This document shows positions 31,926-43,330 of a stretch of 64,000 bases of DNA, in pieces; position 1 is the stretch's first letter, and every line of letters begins with the position of its first letter. The notes under the pieces were generated by a model. That model was not told where the DNA came from. It saw nothing but the letters and a program-made list of their open reading frames with translations, and did no database searches. The translations under genes were made by a program, and so were the position numbers. Source of the stretch: Saussurea involucrata (lineage: Eukaryota; Streptophyta; Magnoliopsida; Asterales; Asteraceae); the NCBI GenBank assembly GCA_033807775.1, contig CM066321.1:41950850-42014849 (forward strand). Direction: 5' to 3'.

Positions 31926-34900
31926 TCACACCATGTTTATCATTCCTAACTTACCCACCAAGAAATTGAACCTTTTCTCGTCTAGTGCTTTGGTGAATAA
32001 GTCAGCGAGTTGATATTCTGTTGGCACGAAATGCATTTCAATTGTACCGTATTCAACATGATGTTTCAAGAAATGGTACCTTATATCGATATGCTTGGTT
32101 TTCGAGTGTTGCACAGGATTGGCAGAGATAGCAATGGCACTTTTGGAATCACAGAAGATGGGTATTTTGAATAGGATGTGGCCGTAGTCTTTTAGTTGAG
32201 TTTTCATCCATAGAACCTGAGAACAACAGCTTGCAGCAGCAACGTATTCAGCTTCTGCAGTGGATGTTGAGACACAATTCTGCTTCTTGGAGGTCCAACT
32301 GACTAGTTTACCACCTAGGAATTGGCAACTCCCAGAGGTACTCTTTCTGTCGAGCATGCATCCTCCATAGTCTGAATCTGTATAAGCTTTAAGACTAAAA
32401 CCAGAGTTTTGTGGATACCAGAGACCTAGATTTTTGGTCCCCTTTAGGTATCTAAAGATTCTCTTCACCGCATCATAATGTGATTTCTTAGGATTAGCTT
32501 GATAACGTGCACAAAGACATGTGGCATGCATGATGTCAGGTCTGCTTGCTGTTAAGTATAACAGAGATCCAATCATGCCTCTGTAGAGAGTGCATTCTAC
32601 AGAGATACCATTTGGATCTAAGAATAACTTATTTCCAGTAGCCATTGGGGTTTTCATTGCAGAGGTATCAGAGAGGCTATACTTGGAAAGAATGTCAGAG
32701 ACATATTTGGCCTGATTTATAAAAATTCCCTCTGAAGTTTGTTTGACTTGAAGTCCGAGGAAAAATGTTAATTCTCCCATCATACTCATTTCAAACTCAC
32801 TCTGCATGAGTTTTTCAAAACTTTTACACTCTTCTGAATTAGTAGACCCGAAAATTATGTCATCCACATAGATTTGTACAAGCATTATCTCACCCTTTTT
32901 ATGTTTATAGAATAAGGTAGTATATGTTGTACCTCTGTTGTAGCCATTGACTAGAAGGAAGGTAGAAAGTCGTTCGTACCATGCTCTTGGAGCCTGTTTC
33001 AGTCCGTATAGAGCCTTTTCAAGGTAGTATGCATGCCTTGGAAACTTTGAGCTTTCAAACCCTGGTGGCTGATTTACGTAAACCTCTTCTTGGATTTTAC
33101 CGTTTAGAAAAGCTGATTTTACGTCCATCTGATAGACTTTAAAACCTCTGTGGGCTGCGAATGCTAAGAATATTCTTATTGCTTCGAGTCGTGCGACAGG
33201 GGCAAAATTCTCATCGTAGTCTATGCCTTCTTCTTGTCTATATCCCTTTGCTACTAATCTTGCTTTGTTTCTGATGACCACTCCATCTTCATCCTTCTTG
33301 TTTCTGTAGATCCATTTAGTCCCAATGGCCTGTTTCCCTCGTGGCAGAGGTACTAAAGTCCATACTCTGTTACGCTCAAACTGCAGAAGTTCTTCTTGCA
33401 TGGCGTCTAACCAATTTGGGTCATCTAGGGCTTTAGAAATCTTCTTTGGTTCTTTCACACTGATAAAGTTAGTAAAAAAACAAAAATTAGCAGTGGCAGA
33501 CCTGGTTTTTACTGAGTCAGAAGGTTCTCCGATTATTTGGCTTGGAGGATGGCTTTTTGTCCACTGAGTTGTGCGTGGAAGATGATCATCAATGTCCTCG
33601 AACCTTTCGTCAGCGGCTTCTTGTGTTTCTTCTTGTGTAGCCTCTGTCGTTCTTCGTGTCTTGGTAGTTGATTCTACCGTTTGTGGAAATATTGGTATGA
33701 GTGGTGGTGGGGTTTGTTCCTCTGAGGACGTATAGTCTTGGTCCTCGATTTCCTCTGTAATTGGTTCTTCTGTGGATTGTGGAGTTTGTTTTTCAGCAAC
33801 TTCTGTGGTCGTTTTTCTTGATGTTTCATCTTCTGCATGTTCTTCTTCGGCAATTGCATCTGTAGTATTTGTAGAAGAAGATGAAGCATTATTTGGACCT
33901 GTTAGAGTCATACCTGTAGGATTTTGTCCGACAGAGGATGGTTCTTCAGAAATTTTGATGGTTCCAACAGAAGGATCAATGTCATTGTTGAACATCTCTA
34001 AAAATAGAAGATCCAAATCTTCTTTTGTTTTTGAGACGTTAGAGGATTTCCCTTTAATTCCGAGTTCTAAATTGATTTGTTCAGAAGTCATTTGGAATCA
34101 ATCATCAAAAGAAACATTAATGCTTTCTACAATCTTGCGAGACTTTGTAAGGAAGGTTCTGTAGGCTTTGGAAGTGGCAGAGTATCCAATGAATTTGCCT
34201 TCATCAGCTTTTACTTCAAATTTTTCTCTCGAATCTCTGTCGTTTAAAACAAAGCATTTGCATCCGAATACATGGAAAAACTTGATGTTTGGCCGCCTTT
34301 TGTGAAGTAATTCGTAAGGCGTCTTGAGTTGTCTTTTCACAATGGTTGAACGATTCTGTGTATAACACGCAGTAGAAATTGCTTCTGCCCAAATATTCAT
34401 TGATAATCCGCATGCAGATAGCATAGTTCTTGCGGCCTCCACAAGTGTTCGATTCTTTCTTTCGACTACACCGTTCTGTTGTGGAGTTCGAGCGGCAGAG
34501 AAGTTCTGTGATATTCCTTCTGTAGAAAGATAGGCTTCAATGACACAGTTTTTAAATTCTGTGCCATTGTCACTTCTTAACTTCTGTATTCTGCAGTCAT
34601 AAAGAACTTGAATTCTTTTCATTAGATTTATCAGTATAATTGGAACATCTGATTTCTTTCTAATAAATTCAACCCATGTGAAACATGAATACTCATCAAT
34701 TAGAACAAGTATGTATTTCTTGCCACCTAGGCTATGTATAGCAATGGGACTGCAGAGGTCGACATGAAGCATGTACAGAGGCCTAGTGCAAGACACGTCT
34801 GTTTTGCCTTTGTGGGAAGCCCTTCTGTGTTTTCCCATTTCACAGGCCGAACACAAGTGATCCTTATTGAATTTAACATTTGGCAAACCTTTAACTAGAT

Positions 34901-35360
34901 CGAGTTTTACTAGTTTATCCAGGGTGTGAAAGTTTAAGTGACAGAACCTGTTGTGCCATAACCACGCCTCTTCACTTTTACAGGCTACTAGGAAAACTTT
35001 GTCCTTGGATTTTGAAGTAAAATTCATTAGATATAGATCACCTCTTCTTTCAGCTCGCAGAAGTTCCATTCCTGTGTTTTCACTTTGTAGAGAGCAGAAA
35101 GTTCTTTTGAATAACACATCGAATCCTGTATCACAGAGTTGACTTACACTTAGTAGGTTGTGTTTGAGGCCATTCACATATGCAACTTTGTATACAGAGA
35201 TATTTTCTTTCTGTATGACTCCATAGCCTTTGATGTGTCCCTTCTTGTTGTCTCCAAAAGTTACAGATCCACCATCGTGTGTTTCTTTGTATGTGGATAG
35301 TAATCTTCTGTCGCCAGTCATGTGCCTTGAGCATCCGGAGTCAAGATACCAAATTGGCAC
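31926..35360 (-). pseudogene. Pol of element C (protease-integrase-RT-RNase H), one in-frame stop
   Basis: Both halves share a frame and are separated by a single TGA at 34098-34100, where a Trp codon would restore sense. The first half (420 codons) has WYLDSGCSRHMTG, CSACEMGKHRR, HVDLCSP, RSDNGTEF and VERKNRTLVEAA. The second half (721 codons) has KTRSATANF, NKARLVAKGYRQ, DVKSAFLNG, YVDDIIFGS, RNase H TDSD, DRKSTSG, TAEAEYVAA and FCDSKSAIA. All catalytic residues are present, so only the nonsense codon and the broken gag argue against activity. The pol stop is TGA followed by CAATCC. Confidence 0.9.
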
Positions 35361-35369
35361 ATGTTGCTT

Positions 35370-35398
35370 CTACAAGACAATCACAGAGACTTAGGTAC
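35370..35398 (-). promoter_or_regulatory. Conserved gag/pol junction segment, element C
   Basis: A 29-nt stretch begins GTACCTAA and ends TCTTGTAG (minus strand). The protease frame is closed by the TAG that forms its last three bases, and the gag frame by TGA in the middle. Continuous reading from gag into protease therefore needs the segment to be skipped or another mechanism. The preceding ACCCAT...ATGGGT can form a 6-bp stem. Confidence 0.55.
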
Positions 35399-36574
35399 CC
35401 ATAACCATATGGGTCCAATATTGTTAGAATTTTTCAAGTTTACCTTAGCATTTTTGAAATACATTTTATCCTTTGTAGAAAGATCAGATTGTTTCTCTCG
35501 AGGTTTTAACTTTAGAGTTTGAATTTTAGTGGAGAGTAAGCAATCTGGACTTGAGAAGTGATTATTCAATTTGAACATAAGATCAAAGCAATGACAGTAT
35601 TTAATATGAGACGTGATTTGTTTTAACTTTTCATTGAATTTATTGAACTGAACCACAGAGGCATTGCATTCTTTCTTAACATTAGATTTCCTATTACAAT
35701 AAGATCTATGAATACTAGAATGTTGTTTGCAAAAGTCTTGTTTAGGTCCTGCCTTCTGTGACTCTCTTATGTGGTGAACATCTTTCTTCACTGTCATAGA
35801 GGAAAAGTATATGTTAGCTTCAGGCCATTTTCCCTTTTGTTGCCAAGTGAGATTCTCTTTAATTTTCCTTAAAGGTTTTGAAAATTTTGAACTTTTAGGA
35901 TCGACAGAGGTCTTCTTTAACATATCAAGCTCAGCAGAGGTTTTGACTTTTAAATATATGTTCAGAAAATCTGGGCAGATAGGTATCTCTGTGAATTTCT
36001 CTTTTGGAGAAATAGTTCTGTTAAGAACTTCAGAGGAGATTTTAACATCCTCTGTGTCATAGTGAACTATCCCTGATTTAGAATCAGTCTCCGAGTCTTC
36101 AGAGGATGAATCGTCCTCATATACAGAAGTTGAGTCATCTCTTTCGACAGAGGCTGGATTTTATGAGCAAGTATCGTACGAGCTTTCTTCCTCTGTAGAA
36201 TGACTTTCATAGATGGCAGAGGTATCTGATGAGATCTTTTCAGCGAGAATTTGATCTATAGAAGATGTGCTGAGATTTTCTAAAACATTTGATTTTAAAA
36301 CTTCCAAAATTTCTTTTTCAATAGAGTTTTCAAGTTTTTCTTCTGAAAAGATGGGTTTAAACTCAGGAGCTTCTGCTGATAATTTCTTTTCATCATTTAT
36401 CATGTAGACAAAAGCGACCTGTGTTTGAGTCTCTGGTTTACCAAACTTAAAGATACCAATCTGATCTTGTGTTTTCAGATATTTCTTTGGTTTGATTCCT
36501 CTATTGACAGAGGTTGAAGATGATGAATCTGTGTTTTCAAACCATACATTGATCATCTTCGTATGTTTCCTCAA
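35381..36574 (-). pseudogene. Gag tail of element C, frameshifted
   Basis: Two open stretches in one frame (36574-36161 and 35923-35381) continue gag after a frameshift near 36600. A stop lies at 36161. The first contains an acidic Ser-rich segment ('HSTEEESS'). The last is basic with CXXC-type Cys/His residues and ends in WVPK, the conserved end of the gag frame seen in A, D and F. It is not translatable as one protein in this copy. Confidence 0.7.
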
Positions 36575-36606
36575 GTGAGGTTCTGCAGAGATTTTAACCC
36601 TTTTAC

Positions 36607-38583
36607 TTACAGAAAGTAAGTTTGGAAAGTTTGGTTTGTTAGTTTTTCCAAAACAAATAGAGACGACAGAGGTTTTAGTTGTTTATTTTCAACTCCTAAG
36701 GTAATATCACTGTACCCTATACCTCGTCTTGCTATTTGAGAGTTTACTTTTTCATACACCTTCTGTGCATCTTTATAGTTTTTAAGTAAAACTTCTCTTC
36801 TTAAAAGATCTTGCCAAAGTACCTCTCTTTCCTTTTGAAAGTATTCTTTGAGAGCTCTTATGTCTGTTTTTTCACTTCTTGAAACTGAAAGTTCTTTTGT
36901 TTTGATTTTTAAAGCATAGGTTAGATCAGAAATCTGTCTTTTTAAAGGATCTACGTTTTTGCTCCAATATTTTTCGATTTTTTCTTTTTCTTCAAAGATT
37001 TTGGCCTTTTCTTGAGTGAGAAGCCTTACTTCTCTCTCATTAAAGGTCAGCCTTTTCTGAATGCTTTTATTTACTTCTTTCAGTTCATTGTTAAGTTCAA
37101 ATAAATCATCATCTACAGTATTAATATTTGAGGTAGAGTTTGAAATGGATACCTCAGTGTCCGTGCCGTAGTCAACTTCTGCCATGCCACAGAACAGGGC
37201 ATTTGTGGGGAATTCATTGTCAGAGGTAGAGTCTGACTCGAAGTCCTCCTTGCTTGCCTCAGAATGCCCTTTGTTCGCCATTAGGGATTTTTGCGCATAA
37301 TACTCAGCCTTCTTTTTGTAAAAAGCTGAGTCCTTCTGTGGGCGATTTTGTCTACTTCTGCATTCTTTAGCGAAGTGACATGGCTTGCCGCAGTTGAAAC
37401 AACCTTGGGAGGTGTTTCCAGTTTGATCTTCGGACTTCTGTTGGTCTCCACCTTTCTCTGTCCTGCATTCGTTTGCGTAATGACCAGGCTTACCACATTT
37501 GTAGCATTCTTGTGTGTGGCCTACCTTGTCATCTGATCTCTGTCGGTCATTTCCTCCGTAGCTTCTTTCGCTCGACCTCTGTTGGTCATCATTTATGTAG
37601 TCTGACCTCTGTCGGTCACTTGATTCTTCTCTTCTTCCTTCATCTCTTCTACCATCATCTCTTCTACCAGAATTCATTTGGTTATTTCTAAACTCTCTTG
37701 TGAATAGAGCCATTGATTTAGCTAATGACGCAAGAGTTATTTCTTCCTCTTTCAGCTCGTCTTCTTCGCTATCAATCATTACCATCTTCTTTTTCTCCTT
37801 CTTTTTCTCCTCTGTAGATCTCTCATTTCTTGGTCTGTCCGTAGCCTCTGTAGATTTACTAACCAATGCGTATGGTACAATGGTTAGTGTTTTAGCTTGA
37901 GCTATTTGAGGCTCTTGTGGGTCTAGTGTTCCATAGAGATCAGAGAGTGTCCAGGAGTCTAGATCTTGATTTGTTTGTAAAGACATAGACAACTGAAGCC
38001 ACTCATCGTTCAGGCTCTTTAGAAACATGACGTTATTTTCTTCCGTGGTTCTGTGAATACCAGACTTTCTGCATTTGTTTATGAGAGAGTTGAACCGACC
38101 GTATGTTGTTTGCAGCGATTCTGTTGCAGAGGCTCGGAAGGCATGATACTCGTTTATGTATTGTGCCCTTCGGTTCTTCTGTGTTTTAGCACCCCTTTCC
38201 AGTTGTCTTTCTAATTCTTTCCAAAGATCGTGCGCTGTTTCGCATGCATCTAAAGATTGAAATATTTCGTTGGGGATAGCCATGATTAATATTCTTTTCG
38301 TTTTCTGTGCAACTTCATCTTCTGCCTTATCTTCATCTGACCAGTCTACTTTCGGCTTAGGTTTCTTATGTTCAGGGATTTCAAGAGATTCGTCAGTAGC
38401 TGGTACACGTGGCATAGTTATCATAGGAACCGGAGGAAGATTATAAAGATATTGTTTGAGATTTTTTTCAGTACCCTCAAAAAAATGAACCATTCTTATT
38501 TTCCATTGAGGATACTCATCTCTAAGAAGAGTAGGAGGTTTAGTTAATGAGCCAGCAGTAAAAAAGTTATTGGTATTTGTCAT
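36607..38583 (-). CDS. Gag of element C (capsid and two zinc knuckles)
   Basis: The open frame begins further up, but the likely start is ATG 38583 (MTNTNNFF), which aligns with the gag start of D and leaves a sensible leader; 658 codons follow. It has the Copia gag N-terminus (KPPTLLRDEYPQWKIRM), a UBN2-type domain (WKELERQL), an Arg/Asp/Ser-rich region, and two CCHC knuckles, CYKCGKPGHYANEC (near residue 359) and CFNCGKPCHFAKEC (near 394, with Cys where Gly is usual). D has only one knuckle. A coiled coil follows (about residues 500-620). It forms the particle and binds genomic RNA. It ends early at 36607 through a frameshift. Confidence 0.85.
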   Translation of the reverse strand: MTNTNNFFTAGSLTKPPTLLRDEYPQWKIRMVHFFEGTEKNLKQYLYNLPPVPMITMPRVPATDESLEIPEHKKPKPKVDWSDEDKAEDEVAQKTKRILIMAIPNEIFQSLDACETAHDLWKELERQLERGAKTQKNRRAQYINEYHAFRASATESLQTTYGRFNSLINKCRKSGIHRTTEENNVMFLKSLNDEWLQLSMSLQTNQDLDSWTLSDLYGTLDPQEPQIAQAKTLTIVPYALVSKSTEATDRPRNERSTEEKKKEKKKMVMIDSEEDELKEEEITLASLAKSMALFTREFRNNQMNSGRRDDGRRDEGRREESSDRQRSDYINDDQQRSSERSYGGNDRQRSDDKVGHTQECYKCGKPGHYANECRTEKGGDQQKSEDQTGNTSQGCFNCGKPCHFAKECRSRQNRPQKDSAFYKKKAEYYAQKSLMANKGHSEASKEDFESDSTSDNEFPTNALFCGMAEVDYGTDTEVSISNSTSNINTVDDDLFELNNELKEVNKSIQKRLTFNEREVRLLTQEKAKIFEEKEKIEKYWSKNVDPLKRQISDLTYALKIKTKELSVSRSEKTDIRALKEYFQKEREVLWQDLLRREVLLKNYKDAQKVYEKVNSQIARRGIGYSDITLGVENKQLKPLSSLFVLEKLTNQTFQTYFL

Positions 38584-38743
38584 TTTGAGAAAAGGATAAT
38601 CTGATGGAGGATTTATGAGTATGAAGATCTGAAAGTTTTTCTGGGTATAACTAATATCCAGAAATCTGGTGATGAAGAGCGAAAATAATCTATCAGAAAA
38701 AAGTTGTAAAATGAGGATCACTTGATATTGAAAATCAAGCTTT

Positions 38744-38755
38744 GCTCTGATACCA
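38744..38755 (-). other. Primer binding site of element C
   Basis: The minus strand reads TGGTATCAGAGC two bases inside the 5' LTR. Confidence 0.92.
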
Positions 38756-38757
38756 AT

Positions 38758-39698
38758 TGTTGGTTCTCGTTTTGCTTTAAACAAGATTATCAGATCTATT
38801 AGTTCAAGTTAATGTTTGATGCGGAAGCGTATTTGAAGAACTAACAGATAAGTTTGATAGATTTAGACCAAAATATAAATAAACAATGAACAGGAAATAA
38901 TATTTCAAAGTTTACTGAATATATATTAAGAACAGATTTAAGAACAATGAGTAAGAAAAGCTTCAAAATAGATATGACTCTTAAGGTGAATAAGCTTTTT
39001 GTGTTCTTATGATGGTCGATTTTTTATGTGATTGATTGATGATTAAGGAAGAACTCAACATGAGTCTTCCTTATATACTACTCTAAAGGGGACCATAAAG
39101 CATATGCTACTATTCAGACGGTACAGATGAATAGTTGAACGGATGTCGTGGACAGTTGCAAGAACGGCATGAACAGTAAGACGTGTTGTATTGCATTTAA
39201 TGCAGCAGACGTCTATTATGTACTAAGCCCTACTGAGTCCAATCAGAGTTTGACACGTCGACGTTGGACAGGGCATGCTACCATGCAAGTTGATGAACGG
39301 GTCCTGTAACAGTAGCAAGATATTATAAATATCTTTTAAGTCTTTGTTGAAGACCGTAGAGGCTCTGTGAAGTGCCACAGAGGTTCTGCGGTTTGGTCCT
39401 TAGAAGAGCAGTCTTCACCGGATTCCGAGTCTTTCAGTGAGGACCACAGAGGCTCTGTAATGAGTTACAGAGGTTCTGCGGTCTGGTCCTCTGTGGAGCA
39501 GTCTTCACCGGATTTCCGAGATATTGGTCTTCTTTGTGCGTATGACAGAGCTTCTGTAGCGCGCCTCTTTAGCTTCTGTAGATTCTTGATCTTGAGCCCT
39601 CGGTAAGTCCGGCAGAGCCTCTGTAAGAGGCTTTCTTCACTTAGCCTATTTTTCACTACTTCTAAATACTTCTATGATTAGGAAGATTGAAGCTAACA
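38758..39698 (-). repeat. 5' LTR of element C
   Basis: The LTR is 941 bp, from tgttggttctcg to gaagctaaca. It contains an imperfect 90-bp tandem duplication (units starting 39358 and 39448) holding cagaggctctg and cagaggttctg palindromes, and a 'ccttatatactactctaaagggg' stretch (39070-39092) that includes the likely promoter TATA on the minus strand. Confidence 0.87.
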
Positions 39699-41840
39699 GA
39701 CACCTTGGAGCATTTCAAAGTCCCTCTTCCATTTAAGAATTAAAATGACAGTGGATAAGAGATTGAAGAAGCTTACATGATGGATAAGAGATTGAGGAAG
39801 CTTAAGAGATAAGAGTAACGGAGGTGGACACATGCAGAGATTGCAGTTTCTCTTAAAAACGGGAATGAGATTTGGGTTGAAACGCTAAATTCTTCCTTTT
39901 TCTAGAGAGATTGCAGGGGGGTATGAGGGATTTGGTAAAAAAAAACTGAAACTACGCTGTATATGTAAACTATTTTAACGATTTGCTGACATAAACTATT
40001 AATGAAATCCTAAAAATGCAATTTTCCTTTTGTTTGTAATTTTCACTTTTATTAAGATATTACTTGGATATTAAAGACATGATTAAAAACTTCTTTTTTT
40101 GCCTTTGGGGTGTGATACCACCAAATCTCTTAAAAAAAATTAAGACGAACAAAGTTCGTAAACCTGCTGTTTTTAGCTGCTTAATGGACAAAGATGAGAC
40201 CAAGTCCTTGTTGTTGCTAACCGCTTAATGTGAAAACAAGAAATCAAGTTTTTGCTGGCATATAAAGATATGGCTGAAGTATTTACCTTATTTGGAAGAA
40301 AACAAAAACGGCCACATACCTTTCTAGAAGTAAATCCAAACTTTGATTACAAAACTACCATTAGCATAGACCAAAATAACTAATTGATCGTACCTGGTGG
40401 TAGATCGCAAATCATCATAACAGCCATACACTTACCTTCTGCAAAATCATCTTTCGATATTTAACTTAGTGAGCTCCCTCGATCAGTAAACATTAAAGGA
40501 AAGCAATGACTTTAAAAATAGAGAGGGTAGTGGAAATCAAAGTTCAATTGCATTCAAGTTCAAGAATTAAAAGTTGGAAATCAAAGCCCTAATTACTACC
40601 TGGATTGGAATGGAACCTGGATTGGAATAAAGGAGAGTGCAAATGAGGTCTGAGAAATAATTTAGGTTAAAAAGTGAACCAAAATTGAGTGATTACCAGA
40701 ATAGTGAACCCTGAGCGATGGATGGAGAGCGATGAATCTTCTATGAATCCATGAAGAGTGATCAAACGAAAACTTGTAAAAGATGACTAAAGATAAGAGT
40801 GTAAAGAAGATCAGGAAACACATAAACCATTAATACCACCTTCGTAACTTATCACCGTCTCTCCGTCTGTGGTTACAATATAAACCACTGATTTCACAGT
40901 TATCGAAAAACCGAGTAGAATCATAATTAAAAACAGACTCAACAATCGTCATCATTTTCACTGATCCACTTCCCATGTAAAACAACACCTGTAATAAAAT
41001 GTGAAAAATAGAAGAGAAATCAAATCAAATACAATGATTAAATGATGTAATTACCATTTTATTGGATCTTATACAGAGATGAAAACCATATTAAATGATG
41101 TAATTACCATTAAACAAATGAAGTTCATACCTCCATACAATAATCAACTCATAAATCATCAAATGGCTTATCCTATCTGTAAAACCGATTTAAAAAAGAA
41201 TACACCCATCAAATTGGATTAAAACATCACGGAATTAGTTGAAAATACTTCATCAAACAGAAAAAGGGCATCAAAATACTTTACCCAATCTCCTTTGGCC
41301 CTGTCTCAACAAAAAAATGGCAAATCAAAATATAGACACCAGCAACATACATACACTTATGCAACAGAAATCCCAGAAGTAGTAGTATCCAAACTCCAAA
41401 ACCATGAAATATTCATCACAAAGCAATGTTATCTGTAATGTTGGGTTAATAAAGCTTCTACTGCATTCTCTCCTAATCAACCTGCTCAAAAGAAAGAAAA
41501 TGAACTCTCAAGTTACAATAACACAATCTTTTATCGAAACAACAAGAAGATGCATACAGGAGATAATAACAATTAGTTACCGGAAAATAGCACGAAGATG
41601 ATGATGAGCGGAGGATCTGGACAGAGGAGAGAGAGTAACTTGGTGGAGCTACGGAATCCATGGAAGGGATGAACAATTCCCAACTCTTATGAAATGGGAT
41701 AGTGCAGAAATATCTTAGCTTCATCTAAATAACACCATCAGCCACAAGGGCAAATGCAATACGTAAACGTAAAAACAAAAACAAACCAGATCAGATTCGC
41801 AGAACCAAAGTCGAACGATTCACAACACATGCAATTCGTA
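39699..41840. other. Low-copy-looking AT-rich DNA, no gene recognised
   Basis: I find no transposon protein here. The minus strand shows isolated splice-like signals, for example near 40395-40440 (a short open piece ending CCACCAG followed by GTACG) and an open stretch near 41580-41724 in which a Ser-rich peptide runs into GTAACT. These may be captured or decayed exons, but I cannot name them. The low-coordinate end of the Helitron-like element must lie in or before this stretch; I could not find its hairpin and CTRR end. Confidence 0.4.
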
Positions 41841-41863
41841 AACGTAAATCACACTAACTGATG

Positions 41864-42279
41864 AACTTGATCAGGTCATCTGCAGGCACCTGATTGAAAA
41901 GCAAATTTCCCCTTGTTGCACGGAACAACATTCTCTCAAACAATAATACCTTAGATTTCGGGATAATAATACTTATAAATCTAAGACCAGCTAACCAGTT
42001 TTGAGTTTTTACATGATAACATAGAAAGTAGCACTCCAAAATGCAAACACACATAAGATTGCTACCTGCTCAACTTGATCATGTCATCTGCAGGCGCCTG
42101 ATTGAAAAGCAAATTTCCCCTTGTTGCACGGAACAACATTCTCTCAAACAATAATACCTTAGATTTCGGGATAATACCACTTATAAATCTAAGACCAGCT
42201 AACCAGTTTTGAGTTTTTACATGATAACATAGAAAGTAGCACTCCAAAATGCAAACACACATAAGATTGCTACCTGCTC
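41864..42279. repeat. 208-bp direct tandem duplication of the VHA-a exon
   Basis: Units 41864-42071 and 42072-42279 are about 98% identical by eye (around four differences). Each contains the FERMLFRATRGN exon plus adjoining intron sequence. The high identity suggests the duplication is young relative to gene capture. Confidence 0.9.
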
Positions 42280-42420
42280 AAGTAAAGAGGCTGACTCTGG
42301 ATAGTCACTGGGGTACACATTCTCTTCTAATTCTCTTCCCTCTGCAGCCTCATAAGTCTTACCTGATATAAGGAAGCCCTCCTGCCTGAAGAAACCACAA
42401 CGGTATTCATAATCTGATTT
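41864..42420 (-). pseudogene. V-type proton ATPase subunit a, exon fragments (VHA-a-like)
   Basis: The minus-strand piece near 42420-42280 reads GFLISGKTY and ELEENVYPSDYPES then ASLLEQ, followed by a GTAGC splice donor. Next comes, twice, GLRFISGIIPKSK and FERMLFRATRGN with FNQAPADD. These are hallmark segments of the cytosolic N-terminal domain of the V-ATPase membrane subunit a, which anchors the pump's stator. Only a small part of an approximately 800-residue protein is present, one exon is duplicated, and the frame runs into stops, so it is a pseudogene. A weak match, 'VEIDDVQL' near 42950, may be a further exon. Confidence 0.75.
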
Positions 42421-43106
42421 TAGGAGGTGCTAAATGTTCTGGCAATCAGAAACTTGAAATAAAAAACAAAAGACAAAATAAAGATGTTGGTCATGTGTGA
42501 ATGATTATGCTGATGAACTAAAACAAATGAGTCTCCGACGAAATAAAACAAGAACAAATGAGTCCCGAAAAACAAACACCGGTTGACAATCTACAGAAAC
42601 CATTAACATTACCTCTTGAAGATTACCCATTTCACAGAATCTGCATATATAAGCATTGCAATCTGTAATCTGATAATTAGAGGCTGAAATTAGTGAAAAG
42701 ATTATTCATAAAAATCCAGTAATATGTTCATGAAATCATACCTAGGTATTTCTATGTTGCTAATTTCAAGTATTTCTATGTTGTATAAATTCGAATCTGC
42801 AAGCTAATATGTTCATGAAATCATACATGGGTATCAGCCTGGACCCCACTTCTCCCTAAGAGATTTTGGTGGAACAAAACTTGATTATCCTGCTGAAGAT
42901 TCATAATCCTCAAGTACTCACCTGGAGTTCCCAAGAGTTGCACATCATCGATCTCAACACAGTGGTATTAAAGATGCTTCTCCAAAAAAAATAGTTATAT
43001 ATACATCACTCTCTGCAACTACTCAAGTATAGAAACACATTGATTTAAAAACCAAAATGGAAGCAAGACTCAAAGTGACAAAGAAATCATCAGAAACACG
43101 AAGAAG
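42421..43106. other. Helitron-like interior, no gene recognised
   Basis: AT-rich DNA with a few splice-like signals on the minus strand (near 42600-42640 and 42930). Two copies of 'aatatgttcatgaaatcatac' occur at about 42720 and 42808. No protein is recognised apart from the possible 'VEIDDVQL' scrap. Confidence 0.4.
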
Positions 43107-43330
43107 AAACTAAAATCGATTTCAAAACCAAAATCGATTTCAAAACCAGATTTTTGAAACCAAAATCGATTTCAAAACCGAAATCGATTTCAAAAACGAT
43201 TTCAAAACCTAAACCGATTTCAAAACCTAAACCGAGAAATATCTTACCTGAGAAGTCGTCGTGGGTGGCGTTCGGTGAGAAATGTTTCAAAACCAAAATC
43301 GATTTCAAAACCTAAATCGATTTCAAAACC
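43107..43330. repeat. Minisatellite of about 18-bp AAAATCGATTTCAAAACC units
   Basis: About eight degenerate units at 43107-43230, then again three at 43290-43330 after a unique piece. The flank 'acctgagaagtcgtc' also recurs (near 43247 and 43350), so a longer block of about 105 bp was duplicated as well. Each unit holds the palindrome ATCGAT. Confidence 0.8.

Larger units (their letters stand above)
28759..39698 (-). mobile_element. Element C: Sirevirus-like Copia lacking its 3' end
   Basis: The minus-strand order is 5' LTR, primer site, gag, protease-integrase, RT-RNase H, spacer and the first part of an aORF, then a sudden change to element E near 28758. No 3' LTR is present, so its age cannot be read from LTR pairs. 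The LTR, spacer and aORF relate it to A and B, with its own LTR subtype. Gag is frameshifted; pol has a single in-frame TGA. Confidence 0.85.

Noticed and set aside
41473..41724. 83-codon minus-strand ORF with 'SMDSVAPPSYSLSS'.
   Set aside because: Possibly a captured exon, but no family is recognised, so it is not listed as a gene.
41864..42420. A functional V-ATPase subunit-a gene.
   Set aside because: Only scraps of a few exons are present, with a duplicated exon and frames running into stops; the transmembrane part is absent.
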